From contig JAGAIK010000301.1 of the NCBI GenBank assembly GCA_017626625.1, positions 1 to 8,923 of the forward strand: DNA of 8,923 nt, written 5' to 3'. The notes beneath the pieces were generated by a model. The model was not told the origin of the DNA and did not search any database. It was given only the letters and a program-made list of their open reading frames with translations. The translations under genes and the position numbers were made by a program. This document shows positions 1 to 5,574 of the stretch, piece by piece; within the stretch, counting starts at the first letter, position 1; the number at the start of each line of letters is the position of its first letter. The stretch comes from Roseburia sp. (lineage in GTDB: Bacteria > Bacillota > Clostridia > Lachnospirales > Lachnospiraceae).

Positions 1-25
1 CATCCTTTCGTATAAATGCTTGCAG

Positions 26-63
26 GGGAATTTAGTTCCCGATGGAGTGGTACACAGATACCA
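26..63 (-). other. Two small hairpins in putative leftward leader
   Basis: Two short inverted repeats lie just downstream (leftward) of the minus-strand -10 element. They are GGGAA (26-30) with TTCCC (36-40), loop of five, and TGGTA (48-52) with TACCA (59-63), loop of six. If the leftward promoter is real, both would sit in the 5' leader of the transcript entering the gene off the left edge. Neither is followed by a T-run in either direction, so they are not terminators. I do not recognise a known riboswitch class. Confidence 0.3.
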
Positions 64-73
64 ATATATGTGC

Positions 74-82
74 ATTATAGCA
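74..82 (-). promoter_or_regulatory. Extended -10 element, leftward promoter
   Basis: On the minus strand, positions 82 to 74 read TGCTATAAT, a perfect extended -10 (TGn plus TATAAT). No good -35 hexamer is visible at 16 to 18 bases, which extended -10 promoters can tolerate. The -10 hexamer sits inside an inverted repeat on the plus strand, GTGC (70-73) and GCAC (80-83). It would fire leftward, away from the kinase gene, towards a gene outside the window. Confidence 0.45.
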
Positions 83-118
83 CGTGCATGTACGAACAGG
101 ATGATTCTTTTTATTTGA

Positions 119-148
119 TTGCAGCCATCGGCTGCGGTATGCTATAAT
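119..148 (+). promoter_or_regulatory. Promoter P1 of the hybrid kinase gene
   Basis: A perfect TATAAT at 143-148 is preceded by TGC at 140-142, giving an extended -10. A partial -35, TTGCAG, lies at 119-124 with an 18-base spacer. Transcription would begin near 155 and leave a leader of about 160 bases before the kinase start at 316. An inverted repeat at 121-135 covers the -35 and part of the spacer. Confidence 0.6.
121..135. repeat. Inverted repeat over P1 -35 region
   Basis: GCAGCC (121-126) and GGCTGC (130-135) are perfect complements separated by ATC. The repeat overlaps the likely P1 -35 and spacer, which is where a repressor or activator would bind. No regulator is identified. It lies upstream of the P1 start site, so it is a DNA symmetry rather than a hairpin in the P1 transcript. 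Confidence 0.4.
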
Positions 149-199
149 GAGCGCAAGAGAGAAGAACATGCTTGCTTGTTCGGCGAACGGCGAATGTCA

Positions 200-225
200 A
201 TCATGTGCCGTTTTTTGCACATGAT
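200..225. repeat. Perfect 9-base inverted repeat abutting P2 -10
   Basis: ATCATGTGC (200-208) and GCACATGAT (217-225) are perfect complements around an 8-base centre containing six T residues. The right arm covers the TG of the P2 extended -10 and ends on the first base of TATAAT. The left arm covers where a -35 would lie. The position fits an operator controlling P2. In RNA started at P1 it could also form a stable hairpin. It is not followed by a T-run, so it is not a terminator for rightward transcription. Confidence 0.5.
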
Positions 226-230
226 ATAAT
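222..230 (+). promoter_or_regulatory. Promoter P2 of the hybrid kinase gene
   Basis: TGA at 222-224 followed by TATAAT at 225-230 is a perfect extended -10, 82 bases downstream of the P1 -10. No -35 is recognisable at 16 to 18 bases. The surrounding bases 221-239 closely match 139-157 at P1 (three differences in 19), so the two look like diverged copies. Transcription would begin near 237, about 80 bases before the kinase start codon. Confidence 0.55.
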
Positions 231-248
231 GAACGCAAAACAGCGTTC
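231..248. repeat. Inverted repeat at the P2 start site
   Basis: GAACGC (231-236) and GCGTTC (243-248) are perfect complements with a 6-base centre. The repeat spans the predicted P2 start site near 237, so it could be a second operator, or a hairpin in the longer P1 transcript. No binding protein is identified. Confidence 0.35.
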
Positions 249-276
249 CTATGCAAGTTTCTGCGGAGTGCATGGG
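248..276 (+). other. Leader RNA hairpin before the kinase gene
   Basis: CCTATGCA (248-255) pairs with TGCATGGG (269-276) to give an 8-pair stem with one G-U pair and a 13-base loop. It lies in the 5' leader of transcripts from both P1 and P2, about 40 bases before the start codon. There is no T-run and it does not cover the ribosome binding site. It may affect stability or be a protein-binding site. I do not match it to a known riboswitch. Confidence 0.35.
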
Positions 277-315
277 ATAAAACGGATATTTTGTAAATGA
301 ATGGGAAGATAAGCA

Positions 316-2865
316 ATGGATAAAAAGGAAAACAGTTTTTTTCGGCGCAGCTTTGCCTGTGTAATCGTGGTATGTGTGGTGATGTTTGTCTGGATGACAA
401 TGTATCTGTCTTACAGGACGGATAAGTCTATCACGAAAATCACGGATATTTACATGGCTGAGATGAGTCGGCAGATACAGCAGAAATTCCAGTCTATTGT
501 GGGTCTGCGCTTAGAGCAGGTGGAGGGAATTTTGCGGGCGGTACCGCCGGAGACGGCAGCCTATGGGGAGGATATGCTGGAGGAATTGCAGCTTCGGGCA
601 GAGGTGCGGAATTTTTCTTACCTTGGTTTCCTGACAGAAGACGGGGAACTGGTGGAAATCTATGGCGGTGCCGTGGAGTTTAGCGGCAGTGATGATGCTA
701 AGGCATCCTTGCAGAAAGACGGGTATCTTGTGACGGAGGGGCGAAGAAACTCTGAGGAAAAAGTGCTGCTGTTGGGAAAGGAAGCTTCTTATCCCATGGG
801 GGAGGGAGAAAGCATTTCCCTGATTGCAGGAGTTTCCATGGAGTATCTGAATCAGGCGATGTTTTTGTACGAGGATGAGGCGTTGGTGTATTCCCACATT
901 ATTGACAAGGAGGGGGATTTTGTCATCCGCAATGCAGACGCATACCGGGAAAATTATTTCGAGCGGATTCGGGAGCGTTATGAGGACTTTGACGGGAAGA
1001 GCACTGCGGACTATGTGAATGAGCTGCAGGCAGCTATGGCGGCGAAAGAGGACTACTCTATTCGCGTTTCCCTGGATGGAAATCCGCGGCATGTTTATGG
1101 TGTCCCGTTATCGGAAAATACCAACTGGTATCTGATTTCCGTCATGCCGGACGGAGTGTTGGGAGAAGCCGTGACGGAATTGGATTCCATCAGGCTTATG
1201 GTGACCATCGGCGCCTGTGTGGTGATTTTGATTACAATGTCGGTAATCCTTTTTGGATATTACCGTCTGTCGAAACGGCAGATGAGGGAACTTACGGCGG
1301 CGAGGCAGGAGGCGGACCGTGCCAATAAGGCAAAGAGCGACTTTTTATCCAGCATGAGCCACGATATCCGCACGCCTATGAACGCCATTATCGGAATGTC
1401 CGAGATTGCCCAGAAAAATATCGAAGACAGAGAACGGGTGGAGGACTGCTTAAGAAAGGTACAGCTTTCCAGCAAACATTTGCTGGGGCTTATCAATGAC
1501 GTGCTGGATATGTCTAAGATTGAGAGCGGGAAGATGACGCTTTCCATAAATCCCATGTCCCTTCGGGATGTGATGGACGATATGGTGAGTATTATGCAGC
1601 CGTTAGTAAAGGCGAGAGAACAGTATTTTGATATTTTTATCCGGAATATTATTTCGGAAGAGGTTTACTGCGATAACGTGCGTCTCAACCAGGTGATGTT
1701 GAATTTGCTGTCCAATGCGGCAAAGTTTACGCCGGAGGGCGGCAGAATTGATATTCATATGTACCAGGAGCCTTCGGAGAAAGGGGAGGAGTATGTCCGT
1801 ACCCATTTCCTTGTGGAGGATACGGGGATTGGTATGTCAGCGGAGTTTCAGAAAAAAATCTGGGATACCTTTGCCAGAGAAGAGACCGAACAGGTGCGCC
1901 AGACCACCGGAACTGGGCTTGGCATGGCAATCACAAAGAGGATTGTGGATATGATGGAGGGAACCATTGAACTGCAGAGCCGGCAGGGGGAGGGAACCCG
2001 CTTTCATGTTATTCTGGATTTAAAAAAGGTTCCTATGGAAGAAAAAGAGAGGAAACTGCCGCCCTGGCGTATTCTGGTGGTGGATGACAATGAACAACTG
2101 TGCACCAGCGCAGCAGCCAATTTAGAGGAACTGGGGGTTCAGGCGGAGTGGACCTTAGACGGCAGGAAAGCGGTGCAGATGATAGAAGAGCACCACAGGA
2201 ATGGGGAGGATTACCAGTTTGTGCTGATTGACTGGAAGATGCCGAATATGGACGGTGTACAGACGATACGTGAGATATGGGAGCGCGTGGGGAAAGAAAT
2301 CCCCATCTTTCTGATGTCTGCCTATGACAGAAGCGATATTGAAGACGAAATACAGGAGGCAGAGGTGGAGGGATTTATCGCAAAGCCCCTGTTTAAATCC
2401 ACACTGTTTTCCTATCTGAGCCGTTATATGGAACAGGATGGGGAGATACCGCAGCAGACGGAGACGCAGGAGATAGATTTTGAAGGAAAGCACATTCTTT
2501 TGGCGGAAGATATGGATATCAACTGGGAGGTTGCCAATGAGATTCTGTCGGGAATGGGTCTTTGTATGGAGCGGGCGCTCAATGGAAAAGAGTGTTTAGA
2601 GAAGTTTAAAAATTCTGAGATTGGGTATTATGATGCGATTCTGATGGACATTCGTATGCCGGAGATGAACGGCTATGAAGCCACAGAGGCAATTCGGGCG
2701 TTAGAGCGGGCTGATAAGGATTTGCCGATTATCGCCATGACGGCAGACGCATTTTCCGATGACGCAAAGCATTGTTTAGAGTGCGGTATGAATGCCCATA
2801 TACCGAAACCGTTAGACGTAAGGGAGTGTATTCGTGTATTGCAGATATATTTGCGACAGAATTAA
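316..2865 (+). CDS. Hybrid sensor histidine kinase with two receiver domains
   Basis: A membrane sensor kinase of 849 residues. A first membrane helix (about 12-33) and a second (about 294-316) enclose an external region of about 260 residues. A long helix after the first membrane segment and a WYLISVMP motif near the end of that region suggest a Cache-type small-molecule sensor; the ligand is unknown. A short coiled linker without HAMP or PAS leads to the HisKA H-box SHDIRTPMN with His349. The ATPase domain has the N-box (N463, N467), DTGIG (D502) and GTGLG (from G532). Receiver 1 has D590/D591, phospho-acceptor D639, S668 and K690. Receiver 2 has E731/D732, D778, T809 and K831. All key residues are intact. 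No HPt or DNA-binding domain follows, so the final phosphate acceptor must be elsewhere. The ATG is fixed by an in-frame TAA at 310-312; the GGGAAG site at 303-308 is modest. Confidence 0.93.
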   Translation: MDKKENSFFRRSFACVIVVCVVMFVWMTMYLSYRTDKSITKITDIYMAEMSRQIQQKFQSIVGLRLEQVEGILRAVPPETAAYGEDMLEELQLRAEVRNFSYLGFLTEDGELVEIYGGAVEFSGSDDAKASLQKDGYLVTEGRRNSEEKVLLLGKEASYPMGEGESISLIAGVSMEYLNQAMFLYEDEALVYSHIIDKEGDFVIRNADAYRENYFERIRERYEDFDGKSTADYVNELQAAMAAKEDYSIRVSLDGNPRHVYGVPLSENTNWYLISVMPDGVLGEAVTELDSIRLMVTIGACVVILITMSVILFGYYRLSKRQMRELTAARQEADRANKAKSDFLSSMSHDIRTPMNAIIGMSEIAQKNIEDRERVEDCLRKVQLSSKHLLGLINDVLDMSKIESGKMTLSINPMSLRDVMDDMVSIMQPLVKAREQYFDIFIRNIISEEVYCDNVRLNQVMLNLLSNAAKFTPEGGRIDIHMYQEPSEKGEEYVRTHFLVEDTGIGMSAEFQKKIWDTFAREETEQVRQTTGTGLGMAITKRIVDMMEGTIELQSRQGEGTRFHVILDLKKVPMEEKERKLPPWRILVVDDNEQLCTSAAANLEELGVQAEWTLDGRKAVQMIEEHHRNGEDYQFVLIDWKMPNMDGVQTIREIWERVGKEIPIFLMSAYDRSDIEDEIQEAEVEGFIAKPLFKSTLFSYLSRYMEQDGEIPQQTETQEIDFEGKHILLAEDMDINWEVANEILSGMGLCMERALNGKECLEKFKNSEIGYYDAILMDIRMPEMNGYEATEAIRALERADKDLPIIAMTADAFSDDAKHCLECGMNAHIPKPLDVRECIRVLQIYLRQN

Positions 2866-2896
2866 GGTACTGCCGCTGGCAGGGGGCTGCTGCCCG

Positions 2897-2924
2897 ACAG
2901 CCGGAGCGCAGGGCGGCTGTTTTT
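2897..2924 (+). terminator. Rho-independent terminator after the kinase gene
   Basis: ACAGCCG (2897-2903) and CGGCTGT (2914-2920) form a perfect 7-pair stem with a 10-base loop. It runs straight into a T-run whose five T residues span 2920-2924. It sits 31 bases after the kinase stop codon and would separate the kinase transcript from the polysaccharide genes. A small extra hairpin, GGGC/GCCC at 2884-2895, lies just before it. Confidence 0.75.
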
Positions 2925-2954
2925 GCGGAAACGCAATACAGCTTGCAGGAACCC

Positions 2955-2963
2955 TGATAAAAT
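2955..2963 (+). promoter_or_regulatory. Possible promoter for the ugd unit
   Basis: TGA followed by TAAAAT (2958-2963) resembles an extended -10, five of six bases matching TATAAT, downstream of the terminator. No good -35 sits 16 to 18 bases upstream. An alternative is GATACT at 2964-2969 with TTGCAG at 2943-2948, spacer 15. The region is AT-rich and a promoter is expected after the terminator, but the exact element is uncertain. Confidence 0.35.
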
Positions 2964-3019
2964 GATACTATAAAAAGCATGGAAACGGGTAGTTTTTCAG
3001 AGAAAGGCAGGATGTAAGG

Positions 3020-4204
3020 ATGAAAATCGCAATCGCAGGCACCGGATATGTAGGTTTGTCGAATGCCATTTTATTAGCGCAGAACCATGAGGTACACGCT
3101 GTAGATATTATAGAAGAAAAAGTAGCGATGATTAACAACCGAAAATCGCCCCTTGTGGATAAGGAAATCGAGGAATATTTAGCGGAGAAGCCGCTGAACC
3201 TGACTGCCACCACCGATGGCAGAAGCGCCTATAAGGAGGCGGATTTTGTTATCATTTCCACACCCACCAATTATGACACCAAGAGAAACTATTTTGACAC
3301 TTCCTCCGTGGAGTCTGTGATTGAACTGGTGTTAGAGGTGAACCCTAAGGCGGTTATGGTAATCAAATCCACAATTCCTGTGGGTTATACAGAGAGTATC
3401 TGTGAAAAATATCACACAGAGCGTATTTTATTTTCGCCGGAATTTTTGAGGGAGGGGCAGGCATTAAAGGACAACCTTTATCCGTCCCGGATTATCGTGG
3501 GTGCAAAGGCAGGCAATGAGGAAATGAAGCAGGCGGCTAAGACCTTCGCCGGGCTGCTGCAGGAGGGCGCTATTAAGGAGGAGATTCCCACCCTCTTTAC
3601 CAATCTGACAGAGGCGGAGGCGGTGAAGCTGTTTGCCAATACCTATCTTGCCCTGCGGGTTGCTTTCTTTAATGAACTGGATAACTTCGCAGTGATGAAA
3701 GGGCTGGATGCGAAGCAGATTATCGAGGGTATCGGCTTAGACCCCCGTATTGGAACTCATTACAACAATCCTTCCTTTGGATATGGCGGTTACTGTCTGC
3801 CGAAGGATACCAAGCAGCTTCTGGCAAATTATAACAATGTGCCCAACGACATTATGGGAGCGATTGTGGACGCAAACCACACCAGAAAGGATTTCATTGC
3901 GGAGCAGATTTTAGAGAAAAATCCGAAGGTGGTGGGCATTTACCGTCTGGCAATGAAGGCAAATTCCGATAATTACAGACAGAGCTCTGTCTTGGGCATC
4001 ATGGAGCGAATCCGTGCAAAGGGAGTGACGATTGTGATTTATGACCCCACGTTACAGACGGAGGTTTTTGAGAATGCCAGAGTGGTTGCAGATTTTGAGG
4101 AATTTGCAAAGCTCAGCGACGTGATTGTGGCAAACCGGTTTGATGCCATGTTAGAGCCGGTGAAAGAGAAAGTATATACAAGAGATATTTATTTCAGGGA
4201 CTAG
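3020..4204 (+). CDS. ugd: UDP-glucose 6-dehydrogenase (HasB type)
   Basis: This enzyme oxidises UDP-glucose to UDP-glucuronate with two NAD+, supplying an acidic sugar donor in the cytoplasm. The N-terminal NAD-binding fold shows GTGYVG (residues 7-12) and D29 at the end of the second strand. The middle has the family motif SPEFLREG and a helix with K203 in [11 protein letters not shown]. The catalytic cysteine is C259 in [11 protein letters not shown]. These match the known Lys204 and Cys260 of the Streptococcus pyogenes enzyme to within one position. Its 394 residues equal the short HasB-type length, and [14 protein letters not shown] near the C-terminal domain also fits that type. A UDP-N-acetylmannosamine dehydrogenase is less likely given these motifs. 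The start is supported by AGGA at 3009-3012. It opens the polysaccharide region, following the terminator. Confidence 0.93.
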   Translation: MKIAIAGTGYVGLSNAILLAQNHEVHAVDIIEEKVAMINNRKSPLVDKEIEEYLAEKPLNLTATTDGRSAYKEADFVIISTPTNYDTKRNYFDTSSVESVIELVLEVNPKAVMVIKSTIPVGYTESICEKYHTERILFSPEFLREGQALKDNLYPSRIIVGAKAGNEEMKQAAKTFAGLLQEGAIKEEIPTLFTNLTEAEAVKLFANTYLALRVAFFNELDNFAVMKGLDAKQIIEGIGLDPRIGTHYNNPSFGYGGYCLPKDTKQLLANYNNVPNDIMGAIVDANHTRKDFIAEQILEKNPKVVGIYRLAMKANSDNYRQSSVLGIMERIRAKGVTIVIYDPTLQTEVFENARVVADFEEFAKLSDVIVANRFDAMLEPVKEKVYTRDIYFRD

Positions 4205-4266
4205 GAGCTGTTGGTTACAAAAAGACGAAGGATTGCATAGAGAGAAAGAGGGAGAAATAATCAACC

Positions 4267-4473
4267 ATGATGAAGGTATTCATATGTCCCGAATGCGGCT
4301 GGATGCGCGTGGTATCCCGCCGCAAAGATGTGGAGTGCTTTAAATGCGGCGCCCCGCAGATGACCCTGACGAAAATGGAATTTGAAAATTACACTGCAAT
4401 GTCAGAGGAAGAACGAAAAGATTACGCTGACGGCTGGCTTTACATACATCAGAAAGGTAAAAGGGAGGCATGA
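4267..4473 (+). CDS. Small four-cysteine zinc-ribbon protein
   Basis: A 68-residue protein of unknown function. Two knuckles, CPECG (C7, C10) and CFKCGAP (C24, C27), stand 13 residues apart and would bind one zinc ion, or less likely iron as in rubredoxin. The spacing is much shorter than in true rubredoxins. The C-terminal half is acidic and helical with aromatic residues (SEEERKDYADGWLYI) and no membrane segment, so it should be cytosolic. A second in-frame ATG follows directly at 4270. GGGAG (4250-4254) is rather far from either start. The stop codon overlaps the start of the next glycosyltransferase by four bases, so the two are probably translated together. Roles as a partner or regulator of sugar transfer are only guesses. 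The intact knuckles and operon position argue that it is a real gene. Confidence 0.8.
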   Translation: MMKVFICPECGWMRVVSRRKDVECFKCGAPQMTLTKMEFENYTAMSEEERKDYADGWLYIHQKGKREA

Positions 4474-5426
4474 CGGAAGCGACGATTGTGATTCCTAATT
4501 ATAATGGGAAAGCCTTATTGGAAAACTGCATAAAGACATTAGAGCAGCAGACGTTGACCGATTTTAAGGTTCTTGTGATTGACAATGGTTCCACCGACGG
4601 CAGCACTTCTGTGACGTCGGAGATTCTGGATATGGAAATCATTGCTCTGGGAGAAAATACAGGGTTCTGCAAAGCGGTAAATCTGGGGATAAAAAAGACG
4701 AAAACCCCTTTCGTCATTCTTCTCAACAACGATACGGAGGCAGAGCCCCATTTGGTGGAAGAACTGCTGCGGGGGATGAAACAGTCAGAGGACATCTTTT
4801 CCGGCAGTGCCATGATGCTGGATTTTTGGCAGAGGGATATCCTCGACAATGCCGGGGATTTATATACGGTTCTAGGCTGGGCGAGAGCCCGGGGCAAAGG
4901 AAAACCGGCGGCCTTGTTTGAGGAGGAAACGGATATTTTTTCCGCCTGCGGCGGGGCGGCGATTTACCGCATGGCTCTGCTGCAAAAAACAGGGCTTTTT
5001 GATGAGCGCCATTTTGCTTACCTGGAGGATGTGGACTTGGGGTACCGGGCAAAAATCATGGGATACAGAAACCGTTATTTTCCCGGAGCAAAGGTCTACC
5101 ATGTGGGCAGCGCCACCACGGGAGCAAGGTACAATGAGAAAAAGGTTTATCTGGCGGCAAGAAATTCCGTGTTTGTGGCATACAAAAATATGCCGGTGCC
5201 GCAGCGGGTGGTGAATGCACTGTTTTTGTCTGTGGGAATACTGATTAAATGGCTGTTTTTCTGCCGGAAGGGCTTCGGGAAGGAGTACCGCACCGGGATA
5301 AAAGAGGGAATTGCGGCGTGCCGCAGCTTAAAGCCTGTGAATTTTTCTGCACAGCCTTTCCGGCGGTATGTGGAGCTGGAAATAGAACTGATTTCTAATA
5401 GTTTCCGGGTTTTGAGAGAAAAATAA
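4470..5426 (+). CDS. Family 2 glycosyltransferase
   Basis: A 318-residue inverting GT-A transferase, probably adding a sugar to the lipid-linked repeat unit on the cytoplasmic membrane face. It starts with the nucleotide-binding strand IVIPNYNG, then VIDNGSTDGS with D38. The metal-binding motif is LLNNDTE, with D88 as the DxD-like acid. Further on is YLEDVDLGYR, where E186/D187 carry the catalytic base position, then VYHVGSATTG with H211. This resembles the WbbL-like rhamnosyltransferase branch, but the sugar cannot be read from sequence. A hydrophobic stretch at about 249-266 may anchor it to the membrane. Its ATG overlaps the preceding stop (ATGA). A strong GGGAGG at 4463-4468 is only one base from the ATG, while a weaker AGAAAGG lies 12 bases away, so coupling to the upstream gene is likely. 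Moving the start later would remove the first strand. Confidence 0.9.
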   Translation: MTEATIVIPNYNGKALLENCIKTLEQQTLTDFKVLVIDNGSTDGSTSVTSEILDMEIIALGENTGFCKAVNLGIKKTKTPFVILLNNDTEAEPHLVEELLRGMKQSEDIFSGSAMMLDFWQRDILDNAGDLYTVLGWARARGKGKPAALFEEETDIFSACGGAAIYRMALLQKTGLFDERHFAYLEDVDLGYRAKIMGYRNRYFPGAKVYHVGSATTGARYNEKKVYLAARNSVFVAYKNMPVPQRVVNALFLSVGILIKWLFFCRKGFGKEYRTGIKEGIAACRSLKPVNFSAQPFRRYVELEIELISNSFRVLREK

Positions 5427-5440
5427 GCAAAGATATTTCG

Positions 5441-5498
5441 AAAATCAAAAGAAAAATAAGAAAATATTAAGAAAATGTGACAATTGTTTTAAGAAAAA
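5441..5498. repeat. Phased A-tracts and TAAGAAAA repeats
   Basis: TAAGAAAA occurs at 5457, 5468 and 5490, that is at spacings of 11 and 22 bases. Further A-runs lie at 5441-5444, 5447-5450 and 5452-5456. A-tracts spaced by about one helical turn give intrinsic DNA bending. The tract lies directly upstream of the promoter for the initiating transferase gene and overlaps its UP element. Confidence 0.5.
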
Positions 5499-5499
5499 G
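5478..5499 (+). promoter_or_regulatory. UP element upstream of promoter
   Basis: Against the published 22-base UP consensus (AAA, WWTW, TTTT, three free bases, AAA), this segment matches 12 of 14 specified positions. The mismatches are C5481 and G5486. It is spaced correctly: its downstream end is at -38 or -39 relative to a start site near 5538, as predicted from the -10. Such an element contacts the C-terminal domains of the RNA polymerase alpha subunits and raises promoter strength. Confidence 0.5.
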
Positions 5500-5502
5500 A
5501 AG

Positions 5503-5531
5503 TTGTGCTTTTTGGAAAATTATTGTATCAT
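5503..5531 (+). promoter_or_regulatory. Promoter for the transferase-LCP unit
   Basis: TTGTGC (5503-5508) and TATCAT (5526-5531) stand exactly 17 bases apart. The -10 matches five of six consensus bases and the -35 has TTG. A start site near 5538 leaves a leader of about 37 bases. No terminator with a GC-rich stem lies between the preceding stop codon (5426) and this promoter, so read-through from the ugd unit is also possible. Confidence 0.6.
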
Positions 5532-5574
5532 TAGTTTTATATGAAAGCTTGAAAAAGGGTAGAAGGATGACACT

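Larger units (their letters stand above)
1..315. other. Regulatory intergenic region, no gene
   Basis: No convincing coding region lies here. The stretch contains one leftward and two rightward TGnTATAAT elements and at least five inverted repeats, listed separately. This layout suggests a divergent intergenic region. A gene transcribed leftward would start at or just beyond the left edge: read on the minus strand, positions 10-1 spell CGAAAGGATG, a purine-rich stretch running into an ATG at the edge. That ATG is too close to the purine run to be a confident start, so no leftward gene is called. Confidence 0.6.

Noticed and set aside
1..3. Leftward gene start at the window edge
   Set aside because: The minus-strand ATG at 3-1 has a purine run but no spacer from it, and no coding sequence is available to test.
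297..323. Tiny eight-codon frame overlapping the kinase start
   Set aside because: ATG at 297 opens a short frame ending at 323, but it has no good ribosome site and nothing suggests an attenuator peptide.
511..1092. Minus-strand open frame of 193 codons
   Set aside because: It lies wholly inside the external sensor region of the kinase gene, has no recognisable domain, and its composition is explained by the antisense of the real frame.
2884..2895. Second terminator formed by GGGC/GCCC
   Set aside because: The stem is only four pairs and is not followed by T residues. The 2897-2924 hairpin is the functional candidate.
4205..4266. Separate promoter before the zinc-ribbon gene
   Set aside because: TTGGTT at 4211 has no credible -10 at the right distance and there is no terminator after ugd, so co-transcription is simpler.
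5441..5498. CRISPR-like or tandem-repeat array
   Set aside because: The repeat units are only eight to nine AT-rich bases, with no spacers of uniform length. A promoter-upstream bend explains them better.
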